A program made the position numbers and the translations under genes. From Coptis chinensis (taxonomy: Eukaryota; Streptophyta; Magnoliopsida; Ranunculales; Ranunculaceae), in the NCBI GenBank assembly GCA_015680905.1, contig CM027385.1, positions 25,922,501 through 25,986,500 on the forward strand: 64,000 nucleotides of DNA, read 5' to 3'. The notes beneath the pieces were generated by a model. The model saw nothing but the letters and a program-made list of their open reading frames with translations, made no database searches and was not told the DNA's origin. Shown in pieces: positions 10,772-21,536 of the stretch. Every line of letters starts with the position of its first letter. Within the stretch, counting starts at the first letter, position 1.

Positions 10772-11025
10772 TGTTAGAACTTTTCTCTTTAAGGTGTACC
10801 TACATAGATCATACATATTACACAATTGTTAATTGTCGAACTACGTCCGAGTGACATTGAGAAGACTCACTAAACTGTGATCTTAAAGTAACATGACTGG
10901 GTCATTTACATGTCTCAAACCACACGTGTCAAGTCATGACACGTGTATAAAGTGAGTATGGGCTTAACGATATGTGCAGATACTTTTTTGGGCTTAAGCG
11001 TATTTCTATTATCATGATGGGCTAT
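10772..11025 (+). repeat. Copia 5' LTR, first part
   Basis: Matches the first 254 bases of the 3' LTR at 24821 with one T/C difference (near 10817). It is cut after GGGCTAT by the CACTA transposon and resumes at 18345. Confidence 0.95.
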
Positions 11026-11040
11026 CACTACTAAAAAAAT

Positions 11041-11345
11041 GACATATTATGACGCTTGTTTTTTATCTATCTTGACGGCTTTGTTACAAACCGTCAAGAT
11101 AGGTGTTTTAGTAACATTTTTATGACGGCTATTGTAACATTATGTCGTGTATAACACAAGCGTCAAGAAAATATAATAAATTTATGGCCGGTACATTTGC
11201 AACATTATGTGTATATGAGACAAGCGTCAAGAAAATATAATAATTTTATGGCGGCTGTTGCAACATTATTATGTCGTGTATGAGACAAGCGTCGAGAAAA
11301 TATAATAATTTTATGGCGGTTGTTGCTATCCATTTGAGACAAGCT
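11041..11345 (+). repeat. Left subterminal repeats of the CACTA element
   Basis: Contains ACCGTCAAGATAGG and TGACGGC motifs, then three tandem units of about 64 bp starting at 11156, 11220 and 11285, each beginning ACAAGCGTC(A/G)AGAAAATAT and including TTTATGGC(C/G)G and CAACATTATG. Such motifs are the usual binding sites for CACTA accessory proteins; binding here is inferred. Confidence 0.75.
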
Positions 11346-12004
11346 ATCCATTTGAGAGGTGACCAACACACCAAAACAATGAAACTTAAGTTCTAAAGGC
11401 CGTCCCGATCGCTAAATTCAAATTCGGACTCTTAGTCTAACCTTTGGAGTCGGTGTCCTTTGAGACCCTTGGAAGGTGCATTCATCTCTTTCTTCTCTAG
11501 TGCTTCAAAAACCTCGATGGACTCGCGAACCTTTGCCTTTGTCATTCAAATTGCACATCAAACTTGTTAGCAATTGGATGACGCCATCATATATTATCGA
11601 CTTCTTGAGCAACTAATTCTAGCGATTGGAAACAAATTCTTGTGGGCTATATTACGCGGATCGCTAGTGCTTTGATTTGGGTCTCGGAGGAGATGGCCGA
11701 CACAAAACATAGAGTCGATCAACCAAGTTGATAAGAACCGCGATCATCCCGCATAATGCAGAGAGCTAGAAATCGTGCATCAAAGATATACAATCTTCTT
11801 AAGTTAATGATGCCACTTTCGTGTACTAATTTTGAACTGGAGTACAATTCAATGCAGCTACCAATCATATGACACAACCGAATCGACCTACACGTTTTCC
11901 CAAATGGATAGGTCGGGACATAAGCTACTTGATTACGTGATCGCGATCCACAAGATTATTCTACAAGATGTTTTACTAATTATGATCTTCATTTTCTGTA
12001 ACCA
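11346..12004. other. CACTA interior without a recognised gene
   Basis: No family recognised. Short open stretches on the - strand (about 11440-11830) look like a decayed coding piece. The part from 11401 to about 11755 contains no CAG or CTG at all, far fewer than expected at this base composition. Confidence 0.4.
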
Positions 12005-12290
12005 CATTTGTATCGGCTATCCCCGGACCTACATCCTTTTATGTAATGCAACAAAGCGCCCGGGGATGTTGATGCCAGCCAACCCGACCATGACAGCCGC
12101 AGCTCCAAAGTAATCCATGAGATGAGGGGCATGGCCTGTTATTGAATCCACAATAGCTGCCAAGGGAACCTAAATTGTGAGACCGGCAGATTTGCCACGG
12201 TAGTGCTTGTTAAAAGAATGTAACCTTACCAGCCCATAGGTAGTCACGAGAACATTATCAAGAAGACCTCGAACATGAAGATCAAAACGT
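12005..12290 (-). pseudogene. Captured fragment of an EamA/SLC35F-like membrane transporter gene
   Basis: On the - strand, GGTCTTCTTGATAATGTTCTC (about 12251-12272) reads GLLDNVL and, after a one-base loss at 12247, DYLWA. About 12066-12170 then reads VPLAAIVDSITGHAPH followed by LMDYFGAAAVMVGLAGINIP. These are the last membrane helices of plant EamA-type (solute carrier 35F-like) transporters. A stop replaces the Gln normally before VPLAA, and other indels break the frame. It is only a small C-terminal part of a protein that is usually over 350 residues, and no start or promoter is present. I read it as host DNA taken up by the CACTA element; the substrate is unknown. Confidence 0.7.
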
Positions 12291-12477
12291 ATTGGTGTTA
12301 AGTGTAAACATCTCGGCAAAATAGAATCTTTCCATTGGAAGGAAAAGCATAATGAACAAAAATGAAAGTCTTTGATTCAAAAAAAAAAAAACCGGGCATC
12401 CTCTTATGGTATACTTGTTTCCAGCCATGAAACTTTTGGAGTTTTAACCGTCTCCAACCAATCCAAGTCGGAAACTT

Positions 12478-13535
12478 AAGCGTCTCCATAGCCTACTATC
12501 TTATCGCAACTTCGTCTTTGGCAAAGTCTCCGCAAATTACCATGAACTTGGTAAGTTTGAGGTTTACATCGCCAGCCTACTTCCGAGAAGATAATCGGCC
12601 CACTAGCTTTGCAACTTTGAGCAAGGCGGTTTGTGAGGGTGAACAGGGCTGCCGATTCATAGGCAGAAGTATCTTCCACATCGCCTTCAATCGCCTTCTT
12701 CTGGCGAGAAAATTTACTAGAATTACGTGAATGGTGTCAACATCAAACAAAGTTTCAAAGATTGTGGATCGGAATGATGGGATCAAAATATCATCTAGAG
12801 TAGCAATTTCCAATTGTGGACCAATCCTCCTCTCAAGATCAAGTCGCAAAGAGATCGTGCAATCAAGCATCACCTGCGGTTAAGTAGAAGGCGAAAAAAG
12901 AAAACTAATAGGAATTGCGAAGTTTCTCAACAGGCAACAAGCCGACAAGTGTCTCAACCACAAGTCTCGCTTTTGTTCAATCAGATTCACAACCAAATCA
13001 GCCTTTTGCTTTGGTTAGATGCATTCCATAAGGTGGCTTTCTTCGTTGAGACCTTCCGGGCATAATTACGAAGGGATGCGCCAACACTCGGGGCTAACCC
13101 CTCGACATTTCATGGCTACTAGGACTCCCCGATACAAATCAATCCTTAGTGCGAGAGATCTTCAATCCACCGGTCTCCTCACACTTGACCTGCTTGTTCA
13201 TTTGCAACCTGCCGGAGTCGCTATATTCTAATCGCGAAAGCTTGAGGCTATCTGCTCGCACATGCCTTTGAAGCTATTGCATCCGTGCATCCGCTAACTA
13301 TCTTTAACTCATCGCAAGAGGGCGTAGGTTCTCACACTTTGTTGCAAGACATCCACACACATTTCAAGGCTCTTACGGACAATAGTATCCGGATATGTCT
13401 CTCCTCGAGAGCCAAGGTTGTCCTTTGCATATTCCTCGGTCATTTCAAGGTAATCGAAACACAACAAAGATTAGCAACATTCAAGGATCGTGATCTCAAA
13501 GTTTTCACCATACAAAAACTTTAGCCGCAAACTAA
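12478..13535 (-). pseudogene. Captured fragment of an NPH3-type (BTB/POZ-NPH3) gene
   Basis: On the - strand, in family order: YLEMTEEYAKDNL (about 13405-13450), KSLEMCVDVLQQ, CEQIASSF (about 13243-13265), SDSGRLQM, IDLYRGVLVAMK, VGASLRNYARK (about 13050-13100), LVVETLVGLLP (about 12930-12975), LERRIGPQLEIATLDDILIP (about 12780-12840), KVAKLVGR and DVNLKLTKFMVICGDF (about 12525-12570). These are landmarks of the NPH3 domain of phototropin-signalling adaptors and their relatives. The BTB domain and the C-terminus are missing and several frameshifts occur. At least two of them (near 13152 and 13235) are consistent with losing the middle base of CAG/CTG. Not functional as it stands. Confidence 0.75.
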
Positions 13536-13772
13536 CAAGAGAAATCGAGAGAACAAATCATAATGAACATTTCGAGAGAAAGCACTATACACGGATGTTC
13601 AACAAGAATACAGAGTTTATGGCAACATAAGTGTTTTATTCATCTAACATTCCACTTTACATCCAAACAAAAAGACAAAGAAAAATGAAGTGCAGAAAAT
13701 TTCAAACCTATCTAACCACTATCTAGTAGGCGATTGCAAGAACTTCGTTATGTTACGCCAAATAGCCATATT

Positions 13773-16103
13773 TTAAGGCGAAGTATCATAACTATCCCCC
13801 AATTCCATAGCACCCTCGCCTACTCCATCTTCAAGCCCAAGGTCTTCTATGGCATCCTCAAAGGCACTTGGGAGCAATATCCCGCAAACCTCTATGGCGA
13901 AGTATAATGCTGCAAGGCGCCATTCATAACATCTCGCGCTCGACTTATCACGTCAACGTATTCTTCGACACAAACCTCAAGCCGAAGCTTTCTCAAATAG
14001 CTTAATGAGAGTTTAAGAGTCACTTCGGATAGTGTCTTCTTCTCCTCACGCAGCTCTCTCATAGCCTTCTTACATTCCTTATCTTTCCCTTTTATCGCCG
14101 CACCATCTCCTCCTTTTCACCGCGACAAGGCTGCCACCTTCTCTCGCCAAAGCATCGTTTCCATCCGGGCTCTAGCACTCTCACCTTCGCTTTCTCTTGC
14201 TCTTTAGACATAATCCGGCCGTCGGGGATCCTGGCATTGCATGGTTTTCTTTCTCTAACACCGCCATCAGCTTAGCGAAATTTTCCATGGCCTACAAAAG
14301 CAGAGATATATACATATATATACAAGTTGAATACGATTTCAAAAGGCCATGCTAAGTAATATAGAGAGGCAACATGTATAATGGGATTACCTTTTGCAAC
14401 GTCTGCATCCCAAGGATACACAATTCTGAACTTGCCTCTACCTCTTTCGTGTTACTAGATCCTAATTCTGGTAGTAAAAGTTGGTCATGCATATACTCCT
14501 CGACCATTTCAGCAGAAAAATCAATGTCCGCATGAGGCCTTAACGCCTCTATCACCTCGTCATCAAGAAAAACTGCCGAGACAGGTCCTAATGGTTCAAC
14601 TGAGGTAATATCTCCAACAGGTATGGACACACTCGTCGTTTCAGGAAAAATTCTTTCGTCCATAGCACCATTGGGGGCGGCTGCCTTTTGCTCTATCTCC
14701 ATAGACTGAGGTTGTCCCCGGATAATTTCAGAGTCTTTTTTAATTACAAGCATATTACTCCCTGTACCTTCATTATTCAAAGGAACAAGAGGCAGCCAAC
14801 GCCCATCATCTGGAGTACCTTCAGCCCAGGTAGTTTCCTTCACACCAACCTCCACACTCTCATTAGCAACTACAGTTTCTGGTCGGCAAGTCCCGTTAAA
14901 GTCTTTGTCCGCTTTGCGCTTACTCCGCCTCTCCATTGAAGCGGTAGATTTGGGGAATACTTCAAGAGCTTTCAATCCTTCAACACGGGCATTGGCAGCT
15001 TCATCTATTATTTTTCTCTTCTGCGTTTTCAAGCGAGCTTCTAAAATGGGAGACGCAGTTACAAGGGACCTCTGCTCATTGTCACGCTGCTCATCACCAG
15101 CTTGTCGAGCTTCTAGCATGGTTACTTGTTGTCGGGGAGCCTGTCGTCGCGACCCATATGGACACTTGGGAACATCAAGGGCATGTCCACAGCGTTTTTC
15201 TTCACTGTAATGGCAGCTACGAACCACTTCATTAGGCCATGACAAGTCCCAGATGTTCTCGTCCCTGTCCATGCTAAAGTAAAATCTGAGATGCTCCAAA
15301 GCTTGGCTGCTCACATCAAAGTCCGTGGTACTTGGTCGATCACCTAAAAACAAAAACGTCAGTAACCAGAATATATAGATAATTCACAAGATAGTGATTA
15401 TGCAGGCGCACAATTCGTGCTTCATACCTATAATCCTATTCGGGACACGGGTTGCATAAGGGTTCCAATTTCCCCGTACTAAGAAACAGTACTTATCCCA
15501 GTTTCGGTACCCCTTCGTAAACCTTTAAACTTCATCTCTCGATACCCATTCCACATGAAACATCGGGGACCCATCTTCTTCGTATAGCGTTGAGGCCGCA
15601 TACCAAGAGCAAGAATTCATCCGCCTGGCGGACACCGTATACCGCCAAAGTCGTGCCCTCGCGAAGACCAACCATAACGACATAGACACTTGAATCGGTG
15701 GAATCGCCACACGATAGAACTTCGAGACACCTCCTTGTCAAGAGGTATCATCAACCCATACTCCAAATTTGCAAAAAGTCACCACTAATTCCCCCTCCTT
15801 CACCGGGTGTCCTCTCATATTCGAAAGTCGCTCAATGCGAAGTTCTTCAAAGCGGAACATGCTTGTGAGTTCATCGGAGGTTGTACTACGAAGCAATTTT
15901 GTTAGTTGGCAAGGCGGTGCGCTTTCTATCCATCTCGTTAGTAACGTCTCGCCAAATAAACTCATCATCGCCCACACAGCGTATTGCCACCCGGCTTTAG
16001 CCTTCATCTCACTACCATTTTCTTTCCCATTCACCATATCATGCGAGATATATGAAATCTTAAATACTTGGAACGGGTAGCACTGAATATTCAGAGAGTA
16101 CAA
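13773..16103 (-). pseudogene. Unrecognised multi-exon gene inside the CACTA element
   Basis: I do not recognise the family. The largest exon is about 15343-14394: it begins after a clean acceptor (TTTTTAG, intron 15344-15427, donor ATAG|GTATGA) with GDRPSTTDFDVSS, contains a Cys/His-rich CHYSEEKRCGHALDVPKC, several basic patches (KTQKRK, RRSKRK) and an acidic C-terminal part, and ends at a donor AAAAG|GTAATC. Upstream pieces (16103-15430) include WAMMSLFGETLLTRW and VVMVGLREGT in different frames. Downstream, an exon starting near 14290 (MENFAKLMAVLEKENH) leads into a probable coiled coil and an acidic tail stopping at 13773-13775. It could be a CACTA accessory gene or another captured host gene. 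Confidence 0.4.
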
Positions 16104-18000
16104 AATAACATTACCTTCTTATAGGCAGGTAACCACGATTCGGTTTCCCAATTCAAAGGTCGGTAGATTCTTTTTTCTATTTTCATGAATATCTCTTTTT
16201 GTATCAAAAGGCCAAAGCTTGCAAGTACCCACATCTCAATTCTATGTTTGCAAACCCCAACCGATCCTTATCACACCTTCTTTTTCCGGTCACAATTGTT
16301 TTAGATTCATTCCTTCTTAGTTAAACAAACACTTATCAAACTTATTAGTGTGAGGCGCATGTTCCCTAATTTGATTTGCCGTCATCTTTATTTCCATGGG
16401 TCCAATTAGAAATCATATGCCATCATTTACTAGATTACCCTTACTAATGTAATTAATTACACATGGTCAAAGTCACTGAGTTTACTGGATCCGAGTTACC
16501 CGCTAGGTCAGTCGATCTCACGATTACAAAGCATTCTAAGTTAAGTTAACCTCAACTAAGTTATTCGCATGGCATCGCAGAAATTTCGATCACACTGTTT
16601 CATTCTTTTATAGCAATATGATGTCTATTATTCGCCGCAAAGAACGAATTCCATCCGGCAAAGAGGGGGCGGTGTATGTACCACTGTACTGGTACCCCTA
16701 CAAACGACCATCATTGGGTACCACTATAAGAGCCGGCCACTAATGAGGCGGGCTTGCTAGCCCGCTACTGTGGCAGCCCCACTTGTCTACTAATGTGGCA
16801 TTCGGGCATGCCCTCTATTGAAGCAATGACACTGCCCACTAATATGACACCCAAGTTATATATAGCAGGTCCGGAGATATGGCAAGAGGTTTTTACCATA
16901 TGAAGCTTTAGGAAAGATTTCATACAAAGAGGGAAATATCTCGTCAAATAAGGAAAGGGTATTTTTAGCAATAAGATTCCTATAAATACCCAACAATCAT
17001 TTCAAACAAAGAACTACGTGCATTTTTGAGACTTGATTCCAGAGAACAATTTGGATACGTAGGCAGCCATTGGTGGTACAGTCTCTTTCACTCTCTATCA
17101 ACCTCTCCAACAAGATCGTTAGTGTGTTTGTGTGAGTTCTCACCCAAACAGGTATGTCTACTAGACCTTTTGCTTCATGCCTAGCAGTTTAAAGTTTGTT
17201 ATGTTCAAGAGATTTGCTGTCATTATAATAAATCTGCTAAACCTTTGGACTGGGGATTAAGAAAGAGGCATCTGTTACATTCTGATAAATGCCTGTTAGT
17301 TATGCATGCAGGACCAAAACTTTTTAGAGAGAATCTTTTCACTTACTAGTAGCCAGACCGCTGAAAGTTGGAGGCTTGTGTGCAAGATTCATTAAATTAT
17401 ACCATCCTCGATATAAACTTGAGTAGAGAAACATTCAAACATAAAAGCAAACAAACTTTCTTAATTTGCTTCTTGTAGCTTGAATTTCAGAGATTGGACC
17501 GTTGGAGGCTTGTGTAAACTAGAGCATCCTCCATATGATTGAAAGTTTGAAACCAAGTGCAGAAACTTATACAAACTCTACTAATCCTGAACCTCCTTTG
17601 CTTTTATCCCCACCCTTGTTTTTGTCTTTTATCCCCATCCATAGATAATCTTATCCCTTCATTTTTTCATGTTAATATTTCATGATACTATTCTTATTAT
17701 TGTTTTTCTTTTTTCGACTTTGATTTTTTGCAGGTTAATAAGTTTGACATATGAATGAAAGTCGAACCATGCAAACTGATCTTGTTAATACATATTATGT
17801 GGATATTTTTTTATTAAATGTATGTAAATTTTGGAGATGATTGAATGTAATGGATTATGTTTTGTGAATGGATCATGAATTGGCTAGTTTGTTACATTGA
17901 TAATGTTAAGTTGCTCGTAGTGGAGTTGGATTGTATAAATGGTAAATTATTTATGCAATTTTCAGGGTATAAAATAAATATTATAAAATATTTTTTTTTC
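16104..18000. other. CACTA interior without a recognised gene
   Basis: Non-coding. A short degenerate repeat around 16730-16860 alternates CTACTAATGTGGC-like and GCCC blocks. GGATACGTAGGCAGCC at 17053-17068 resembles a motif common near the 3' end of plant gypsy LTRs and recurs inverted at 55146-55160. The rest is AT-rich with no structure I can name. Confidence 0.45.
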
Positions 18001-18341
18001 CAGAAAATGTATCTTTTTATGACGGCTTAGCCAAAACCAACACAAACTAAACATGTTTCTTGACAGTTTTTACAAAAAATTATGACGGTTGTACCAAACT
18101 TAATGACGGTTTCCATGTAGCGATCAAGATTTTTTCTCCTATTATGACGGTTTTAGCTCTATTTTTAACATAAAATATATTAAGTACATAATCTTTTGGC
18201 AAAACCGTCATAGGTTTAATGACGGTTTTTGTAAACTTTTATGACGGGGCTCTATAATGACAGTTGTGTTTTTAACAAACAACGCCATGAAACTTGTTTC
18301 ATGACAGTTTTTAACCGTCATTACAAGTCTTTTTAGTAGTG
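18001..18341 (+). repeat. Right subterminal repeats of the CACTA element
   Basis: At least six TGACGG(T/C)T or inverse AACCGTCA motifs between 18018 and 18320, ending in TTTTTAGTAGTG. They mirror the left subterminal region. Confidence 0.8.
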
Positions 18342-18344
18342 TAT

Positions 18345-18582
18345 AATAGAAATACACCCATAATATATAAGTTGAGGTCCCCACCCCAAACCCTATTCGA
18401 TTCTCTCATAAGTTTTCCATCCACCGAGAGAACACGAAGGGTTTTTGGAGTGGAAGACAACAACGTTCAAATTTCGCTTTTATAGGACTTGCTTGATAAC
18501 GCCATGGCTTCGGTATGTCCTATTATTATTCGGTTTTCTTTTATTGATTGACATGTATTCGGGTATTGGAGAAATCCTCACA
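18345..18582 (+). repeat. Copia 5' LTR, second part
   Basis: Matches the 3' LTR from AATAGAAATACACCC to CCTCACA. It has about 59 bases (about 18436-18503) missing from the 3' LTR and several single-base differences, three of which turn CTG or CAG of the 3' copy into CG (18398, 18511, 18560). Confidence 0.93.
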
Positions 18583-18600
18583 ATTGGTATCAGTCGCCGA
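18583..18600 (+). promoter_or_regulatory. Copia primer binding site (initiator Met tRNA type)
   Basis: ATTGGTATCAG directly follows the 5' LTR. TGGTATCAGAGC is the usual copia site complementary to initiator tRNA-Met; here the last bases read TCGCC. Confidence 0.7.
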
Positions 18601-20234
18601 CATGTTAGTCATTAAGAAAACATACGGTTTATTTTCTTATACAATTAAAATTAAAATTGAGAAAAATCAGTTTTTTTTTTTTTCGGTTTCAACGTTATTG
18701 AACCGTCGGATTCCGGCGACCGGATTTTTCTGGGGTCGGGATTTGTGGAGTCAATACTTCATCATCTAAGGATCATATCCAACGGTGGATGATGGGTTTT
18801 GATCGCCAGTTATGGTGGGTATCGCCGTCGAAGGTTGAAATCGAAAATTCCCGAAACTGTTTTTTCTGTCAAGTTTGGACTTTTGGATCTCCTTCGGGTT
18901 TGGATGTATGGTGCTGAGATTTTCCAGTATTGATCTCTTTATACCATATTTTAAATCCGTACGGTGGCTTATAGTTTTTGATCTCAGATTCATGTCGTTA
19001 ACTGATGTTAAAAGTGATTAAAAACTCGTTTTTATATTGAATCTGGCGTTTTTAAAATCTATGTATCTCGGAGATGCAGTGTCCAATGGGGCTGAAATTT
19101 GGTGTGGTGGGTTGTGTGATGGTCGAGATGATATCTGACGGTCGAAACTTGTTTTGTATCGTTCAGTTGATGGGATTAATGGAGGCAGTTTGGGGTTGGA
19201 AAACTATGAAGTTTTTTTTGCACTCTGTTTTTGAAAGTGACGATGAGTTTCTTTTCTCAAAGTCAACTCACCTGGTGCAAGTGAGTTTTAAAACCGATCC
19301 CAACATAAATTTTTTTTTTTGGGTTTTTTCTTTTAAAGCCCACTAAAAGAGAGATTGTGTTTTATTAAAGTATGCCCCATAGCCCAAAGTCCAACTCGAC
19401 CCATAAATTAGATTGGGCTTGGGTCTGGCCCATGTATGCAAGGTCTGACTTTGCAAACAAAGTTTGACTTGTGCTGATCGGGTCCGACTCATGCTGACTG
19501 GATCTAATTTGACCCGGTTTTGGGCCTATTTGGTATTTTTTTTGGGCCCAATTACCTTATTTCAGTTGTATATACCTTGTTTTAAGTCCGTTTTGGGCAT
19601 ATGAATAGTCAAATCGAAGAGTTTTTCGCGCCCAATAAAGTAGACGGACTTAAATTTCAGTTTGATCATGTTTGGATTTCTTAAGTTTGCTATTGGAATT
19701 TTCTTTTCTACTATTTTCATGTTAATTAATAGAATTGAATAATAGCATGTTCCAAACATTTTAAAATTAGCAATCTAAACCATGAAATTTGGGTAAGTTC
19801 AACGTGATACGCTGCCTAAGTGGCCTCTTTCATGGAAAATTTATTTGGGTTTAATGGTAAAGTTTATTAGATTGTATATAGTTGCGTCTTAATCCATGCA
19901 AGTAATAATCGGCCCAAAGGAAGTTTACTATTTTGGCCGGATTAGTGACGGTATAAGGTAATTAATATATGTAAAATAATTTTAGGAGTTACTTATGCAT
20001 TCAATAGTCGGCCCTAAGGAAGGCTTATTGTTTTGCCAAGCCTAATTTTGTTTTACATATGTCGATTAGCCTTATGTGTTTAGAGGAAACCACTTACACG
20101 TTAAATGCTTGTCCAAAGACTTGAATTATAACGGTGTGTTAGGTTTCTCATTAAGGTCCCCTACTAAAGTTTTATAAATGTTTTCTATCTTGTCATTTGT
20201 CTACTTGATTATTAATTTTCATTTAGACTGATGA
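18601..20234 (+). other. Copia leader, no gene seen
   Basis: About 1.6 kb between primer site and gag. It contains homopolymer runs (T at 18669-18681 and 19309-19320) and a GGCCCA/GGGCC-rich stretch near 19370-19560. Short open frames only. Confidence 0.5.
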
Positions 20235-20984
20235 ATGCATGATAATATTCAAGTTTATTATTGTCAATGCATTATAGTAGATGACATATATAGTAATGTG
20301 AGATATCTTTTGTGTTATGCTTTAGTGAATACATCTTCTATATCTGCCAATTTAACTAGTATTCCAGTTCTTACTGGTTCCAACTTTACAAAATGGAAAG
20401 AGCATGTTCTAATCGTTCTTGGATGTATGGATTTGGATTATGCATTACGTGTTGATGAGTCTGCTAACCTTAAGGCTGATAGTGGAGCTGAGGAAAAGGC
20501 TACCTACGAAAAGTGGGAGCGCTCCAATCGCCTTAGTCTTAGTATAATGAAGCACTCTATTTCTGAAACTTTTCGTGGTGCAATGCCTAAGGAAGAAAAT
20601 GCCAAGAAATTCCTAAACCAAGTTGCAGACCGATTTGTTGCATCGGAAAAGGTGGAGGCAAGTACGCTCCTTAGCAAACTTGTCACCATGCGGTATACTG
20701 GCAAAGGAAATGTTAGAGAGTACATTATGGAAATATCTAATCTTGTTGCCAAAATGAGGGCACTAAAGTTGGAGTTCTCTGATGATCTCCTTGTGCACCT
20801 CATTCTTATTTCTCTTCCTCAAGACAATTTGGTCCCTTTAAGATCAATTATAATACTCAAAGGGAGAAATGGACTCTTAATGAGCTCATTGCTCGGTGTG
20901 TGCAAGAAGAGGAAAGGAAAGGCTGAAACAAGAAGACCGAAGTGCTCACTTGGCCACTTCCTCTATTGGCAATTCAGGCACTAA
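20235..20984 (+). pseudogene. Copia gag, capsid part
   Basis: From about 20330 the translation carries PVLTGSNFTKWKEHVLIVLG followed by LDYALRVDE, then KHSISETFRGAMP, a helical region with EASTLLSKLVTMRYTGKG and VREYIMEISNLVAKM: the standard layout of copia gag (UBN2-type). After LISLPQ (about 20820) the frame shifts, and a five-base AAAGG-type duplication near 20915 shifts it again, so capsid and zinc knuckle are no longer in one frame. The protein would form virus-like particles that package element RNA. Confidence 0.85.
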
Positions 20985-21536
20985 GAAAAGAAAATGGAAT
21001 AATAAGGGTAAAGGAACTGCAGATAATGCGACACCACAGGTGAATGCGAAAGATAAACAGGTGCAGGCTACTTTCTGTTACTTTTGTAAGAAACCTGCAG
21101 GTCACATTAAGAAAGAATGTCCAAAGTATATAAAGTGGAAAGCAAAGCAAGCAGGTAATGAATTTAGTTTTGTTTGTTCTGAATTAAATCTTGCCGAAGT
21201 ACCTTCTAATTCTTGGTGGATAGATACGGGAGCAACTATTCACATTAGTGTTTCCATGCAGGGTTGTCTAAGGAGCCGCAAGCCAAGTGATACCGAAAGG
21301 TTCATTTACATGGGTGATGGCAATAAGGCATGTGTTGAGGCCATTGGAGTCTTTAGATTAAAATTAGAGTCCGGTTTTTATTTGGATTTAGATGAGATTT
21401 TATGTACCCGCTTTTTTAGACGGAATTTAATTCTCGTTTCCTATTTGGACAAATCCGGTTATACTTGTTCAGTTGGAAAAGGAATATTTAGTCTCTTTCA
21501 AAATTCAAATCTTATCGGGTATGAGCTCTTTGATTG
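20985..21536 (+). pseudogene. Copia zinc knuckle and protease
   Basis: A CCHC knuckle CYFCKKPAGHIKKEC (about 21080-21122) is followed by the aspartic protease start WWIDTGATIHIS (about 21215-21250) with catalytic DTG. The open frame ends at 21537 because one G is lost in GGGTATGAGCTC; the next domain continues one frame over with SLIDNLYKLDL. Confidence 0.85.

Larger units (their letters stand above)
11026..18341 (-). mobile_element. Non-autonomous CACTA transposon with captured host-gene pieces
   Basis: Ends are CACTACTAAAAA at 11026 and the inverse TTTTTAGTAGTG ending at 18341, flanked by a 3-bp target duplication TAT (11023-11025 and 18342-18344). The empty site is read directly from the 3' LTR of the host copia element. 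TGACGG-type motifs in both orientations fill the subterminal regions, as expected for CACTA elements. No TNP2-type transposase was recognised. The interior holds pieces of an EamA-like transporter, an NPH3-type gene and an unrecognised multi-exon gene, all on the - strand. Confidence 0.92.

Noticed and set aside
10400..10777. 125-codon open frame on the + strand
   Set aside because: It is antisense to the Tat-like reverse transcriptase and encodes nothing recognisable.
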